A stretch of DNA of 8,380 bases from Comamonadaceae bacterium (GTDB lineage Bacteria; Pseudomonadota; Gammaproteobacteria; Burkholderiales; Burkholderiaceae_C). Below the pieces are notes generated by a model, which worked only from the letters and a program-made list of their open reading frames with translations, was not told the origin of the DNA and did no database searches. Shown piece after piece: positions 6,465 to 8,380 of this stretch (positions are counted from its first letter, which is position 1; each line of letters opens with the position of its first letter). The stretch covers positions 1 through 8,380 of the forward strand of contig CANLWQ010000077.1 in the NCBI GenBank assembly GCA_947494405.1, written 5' to 3'. The translations under genes were made by a program, and so were the position numbers.

Positions 6465-7247
6465 TCACTTCCCCCTGAACACCGGCTTTCTTCGCTCTGC
6501 AAAAGCCTTCAAGCCTTCAGCAAAATCCTCAGTGTGGCTGCTGCTTATGTCTCTTTCCCGCAGTGCAACTTCATCATAGTGACCTGCGGCTATTTCATTC
6601 AGAGATCGCTTGGTGTCTTGCGCTGCCAGTGGGGCCAAGCTCTGCACATGGTCAACCAACACTTGAAGTTCTTTGGCAAAGTGTTCGGCCGCTACAAAGC
6701 TTTCAAACAATCCCAAGGCTTGCAATTGGGCAGAAGAAAAAACCTGTGCCGTTAAAAAAGCCCGCTTGGCTGCGGCAATGCCGAAGTGGCTGACATAGCG
6801 CTGCAAACCGCTGGGGTAGTAGTGCAAACCCAGTGCCGCCGCCGGCATGCGCCACTCCACTCCCTCTAGCGCCAAGCGCAAATCGCAGGCCAGCACCAAG
6901 TCGGTGGCACCGCCATACACACTGCCGTTCAGCGCGCAAATGGTGATGGGCCGCAGTTGGGCTAAAGCCTCTGGCACTTTTTCAAATGCGGTGGAGCCGT
7001 GGGCTGCATCGCTGAAGCCGCCTATGTCGTAACCAGCGCAGAACACGGGCTTGGGTTGATCTGTGGTGTTGGCGGTCAGCACCACCACCTGAACAGCTAT
7101 CTCTTGGTTGATATGTTCAAAATGTTGAAGCAAAACCGACAAGTCGCTGTTCTCCAAGCGGTTGCGTTGCGCGGGGCGGTTGAGCGTGAGGGTGGCAACG
7201 CCTTGTGCGATCTGCAGCAGAGGCGCAGTGCTGTGGGTGGCGCTCAA
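6465..7247 (-). CDS. Crotonase-superfamily (enoyl-CoA hydratase/isomerase-like) protein with atypical active site
   Basis: The 260-residue protein has the crotonase fold signature: GVATLTLNRPAQRN at the N-terminus, the first oxyanion-hole segment FCAGYDIGGF (69-78), and the second with the family helix, GSVYGGATDLVLACDLRLA (108-126). These bind the thioester carbonyl of acyl-CoA substrates. The two glutamates that catalyse hydration in rat enoyl-CoA hydratase (Glu144, Glu164) align with Asp116 and Ala136, so classical hydratase activity is doubtful and the true reaction is unknown. The start is TTG at 7247, one base after the stop of the amidohydrolase gene; no later ATG keeps the conserved N-terminus. 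It is probably the second gene of an operon with that amidohydrolase. It converges on crtC with no gap and is not a known photosynthesis gene. Confidence 0.9.
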   Translation of the reverse strand: MSATHSTAPLLQIAQGVATLTLNRPAQRNRLENSDLSVLLQHFEHINQEIAVQVVVLTANTTDQPKPVFCAGYDIGGFSDAAHGSTAFEKVPEALAQLRPITICALNGSVYGGATDLVLACDLRLALEGVEWRMPAAALGLHYYPSGLQRYVSHFGIAAAKRAFLTAQVFSSAQLQALGLFESFVAAEHFAKELQVLVDHVQSLAPLAAQDTKRSLNEIAAGHYDEVALRERDISSSHTEDFAEGLKAFAERRKPVFRGK

Positions 7248-7248
7248 T

Positions 7249-8380
7249 TTAAACCACCACCGGCACCTGCGTGGCTGGCGGCGTGTTGCGGCTGCGGTGG
7301 CAGCGCACCAAGCCGTCGATCATCACCATGCCAATACCGGGGATGTCGCCCAGCTGCACGCTCTCTAAAAGCGTGCGACCCGCGGTTTCTTGGGCGCGGT
7401 CCATGAATACAAAGTCGGCTGCGCGACCCACCTCGATCAAGCCGCAATTCAAGTTGCGAATACGCGCCGTGTTGCCGGTGGCAAAACAAAACACCAACTC
7501 AGCAGGAATGTTGGCAAGGCTGGACAACAATGCCACCATGCGCAACATGCCCAGCGGTTGCACGCCCGAACCGGCAGGTCCATCGGTACCCAAAATCACA
7601 CGGTGCGGGCATTTCAGCTCCAGCGCGGCTTTGGCCGCAGCGATGGCGACTCGCTCATTGCCGTTGTGCACAATTTCAATGGCACGGCTGGACTTCTCGC
7701 ACAGCTCACACACATGCGCCTCGCTCAATGAAGTGTGTCCACCGTTGATGTGGCCTATCACATCGGCGTCGGCTTCAAGCACCACATCTTTGTCAATCAA
7801 GCCTGAGCCAGGGATGGACGGCCCGCCCGTGTGTATGGTGCTTTGGATGCCGTGCTTGCGTGCCCACGCCACCATTTCTTTGGCCTCGTATCCGGCTTTC
7901 ACCGACCCCAAACCCACTTCGCCCAACAGGGTCACACCAGCGGCGGCGAGTTCGGCGAAGTCGTGCTCGGTCATGCCTTTTTCGATGATGGGCGCACCGG
8001 CAATCACTTTCACGCCGCCCGGGCGGAAGTTGCTGAAAGCGCGTTGCGCGGTGATGGCCAAGGCTTTCAAGCCGACGATGTCTTTGGGGCGGCCGGGCAA
8101 ATGCACCTCACCGGCCGACACCATGGTGGTGACGCCGCCGTTCATGGTGGAGTCAATCCAGCCGATTTGGTTTTGTCTGGGCGTCCAGTCGCCGAACACC
8201 GGGTGCACATGGCTGTCGATCAAGCCAGGTGCCACGCAGGTCTGGCGCACATCGATGGTGGTTTTTGCGCCCTCGGTGTCCAGGTCTTTGAAGCGACCCA
8301 CAGCGGTGATGAGACCATCCACCACCACGATGGTGTCGGCTTGCAAAATCGGTTGGTCGATGTCGCCCGAGAGCAGTAAA
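7249..8380 (-). CDS. Enamidase-like metal-dependent amidohydrolase (N-terminus beyond the window)
   Basis: About 376 residues are visible; the frame stays open to the window edge (codon at 8379), with roughly ten N-terminal residues missing. It strongly resembles enamidase of the Eubacterium barkeri nicotinate pathway, which opens the ring of 6-oxo-tetrahydronicotinate. Shared blocks include SGDI near the start, QADTIVVVDGLI, GGVTTMVSAG, PGRPKD, LGEVGLG, HTGGPSIPGS and the C-terminal SRNTPPA. Candidate metal and catalytic residues, in visible numbering, are His57 and His59 (DSHVHP), Glu154, His183, His210 and Asp266 (GTDGPAGSG). The TTG at 8346 is not the start, because homology continues upstream of it. 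The true substrate may differ: no nicotinate dehydrogenase or reductase gene is in view. The stop TAA (7249-7251) lies one base before the crotonase start, so the two are likely one operon. Confidence 0.88.
   Translation of the reverse strand, partial: LLLSGDIDQPILQADTIVVVDGLITAVGRFKDLDTEGAKTTIDVRQTCVAPGLIDSHVHPVFGDWTPRQNQIGWIDSTMNGGVTTMVSAGEVHLPGRPKDIVGLKALAITAQRAFSNFRPGGVKVIAGAPIIEKGMTEHDFAELAAAGVTLLGEVGLGSVKAGYEAKEMVAWARKHGIQSTIHTGGPSIPGSGLIDKDVVLEADADVIGHINGGHTSLSEAHVCELCEKSSRAIEIVHNGNERVAIAAAKAALELKCPHRVILGTDGPAGSGVQPLGMLRMVALLSSLANIPAELVFCFATGNTARIRNLNCGLIEVGRAADFVFMDRAQETAGRTLLESVQLGDIPGIGMVMIDGLVRCHRSRNTPPATQVPVVV

Noticed and set aside
7831..8379. Long + strand open frame of 182 codons, and another at 6999-7406
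   Set aside because: These are antisense shadows of the amidohydrolase and crotonase genes in high-GC sequence; their translations are His/Gly-rich with no recognisable domain.
1..8380. tRNA or rRNA genes, CRISPR arrays, insertion sequences, long direct repeats
   Set aside because: None was seen on reading both strands; the window is packed with intact coding genes and has no gap over about 100 bases that could hold them.

Overview
This window is one end of a purple-bacterial photosynthesis gene cluster, followed by a short stretch of unrelated metabolic genes on the opposite strand. The likely source is a betaproteobacterium of the Burkholderiales (Comamonadaceae-like, in the Limnohabitans/Rhodoferax/Rubrivivax neighbourhood). 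The grounds are a pufBALMC gene order with a tetraheme lipoprotein pufC and no pufX, the spheroidene-branch carotenoid genes crtA-crtD-crtC placed directly behind it, and the protein family resemblances. This placement comes from recalled family features, not from a search. The sequence cannot say whether the organism is an aerobic anoxygenic phototroph or a facultative one.

Layout. On the + strand: the 3' end of probable pufB (1-93), pufA (104-304), an intercistronic region with hairpins (305-406), pufL (407-1240), pufM (1262-2239), pufC (2236-3285), a 41-base gap, crtA (3327-4073), crtD (4066-5601) and crtC (about 5622-6464). On the - strand, converging on crtC with stop codons that touch: a crotonase-superfamily protein (6465-7247, TTG start) and, one base upstream of it, an enamidase-like amidohydrolase whose N-terminus runs off the right edge (7249-8380). 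The window is almost fully coding; the longest gap is about 100 bases.

How the genes work together. PufB and PufA form the LH1 antenna ring, which feeds excitation to the PufL/PufM type II reaction centre. PufC, a periplasmic lipid-anchored tetraheme cytochrome, re-reduces the special pair. CrtC hydrates the C1,2 double bond of the acyclic carotenoid, CrtD introduces the C3,4 double bond, and CrtA adds the 2-keto group with O2, giving the spheroidene/spheroidenone type pigments that bind the antenna and reaction centre. The tight spacing and same orientation suggest that crtADC can be co-transcribed with puf. No gap in this stretch carries a TGT-N12-ACA (PpsR/CrtJ) box, so the control region is presumably upstream of the window.

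I found no new type of system here. The points worth a second look are the missing canonical start codon of crtC, the crotonase homologue lacking both classical catalytic glutamates, the C-terminal extension of probable PufB, the hairpins between pufA and pufL, and an orphan Shine-Dalgarno at the very end of crtC that may mark a lost neighbour at the cluster boundary.
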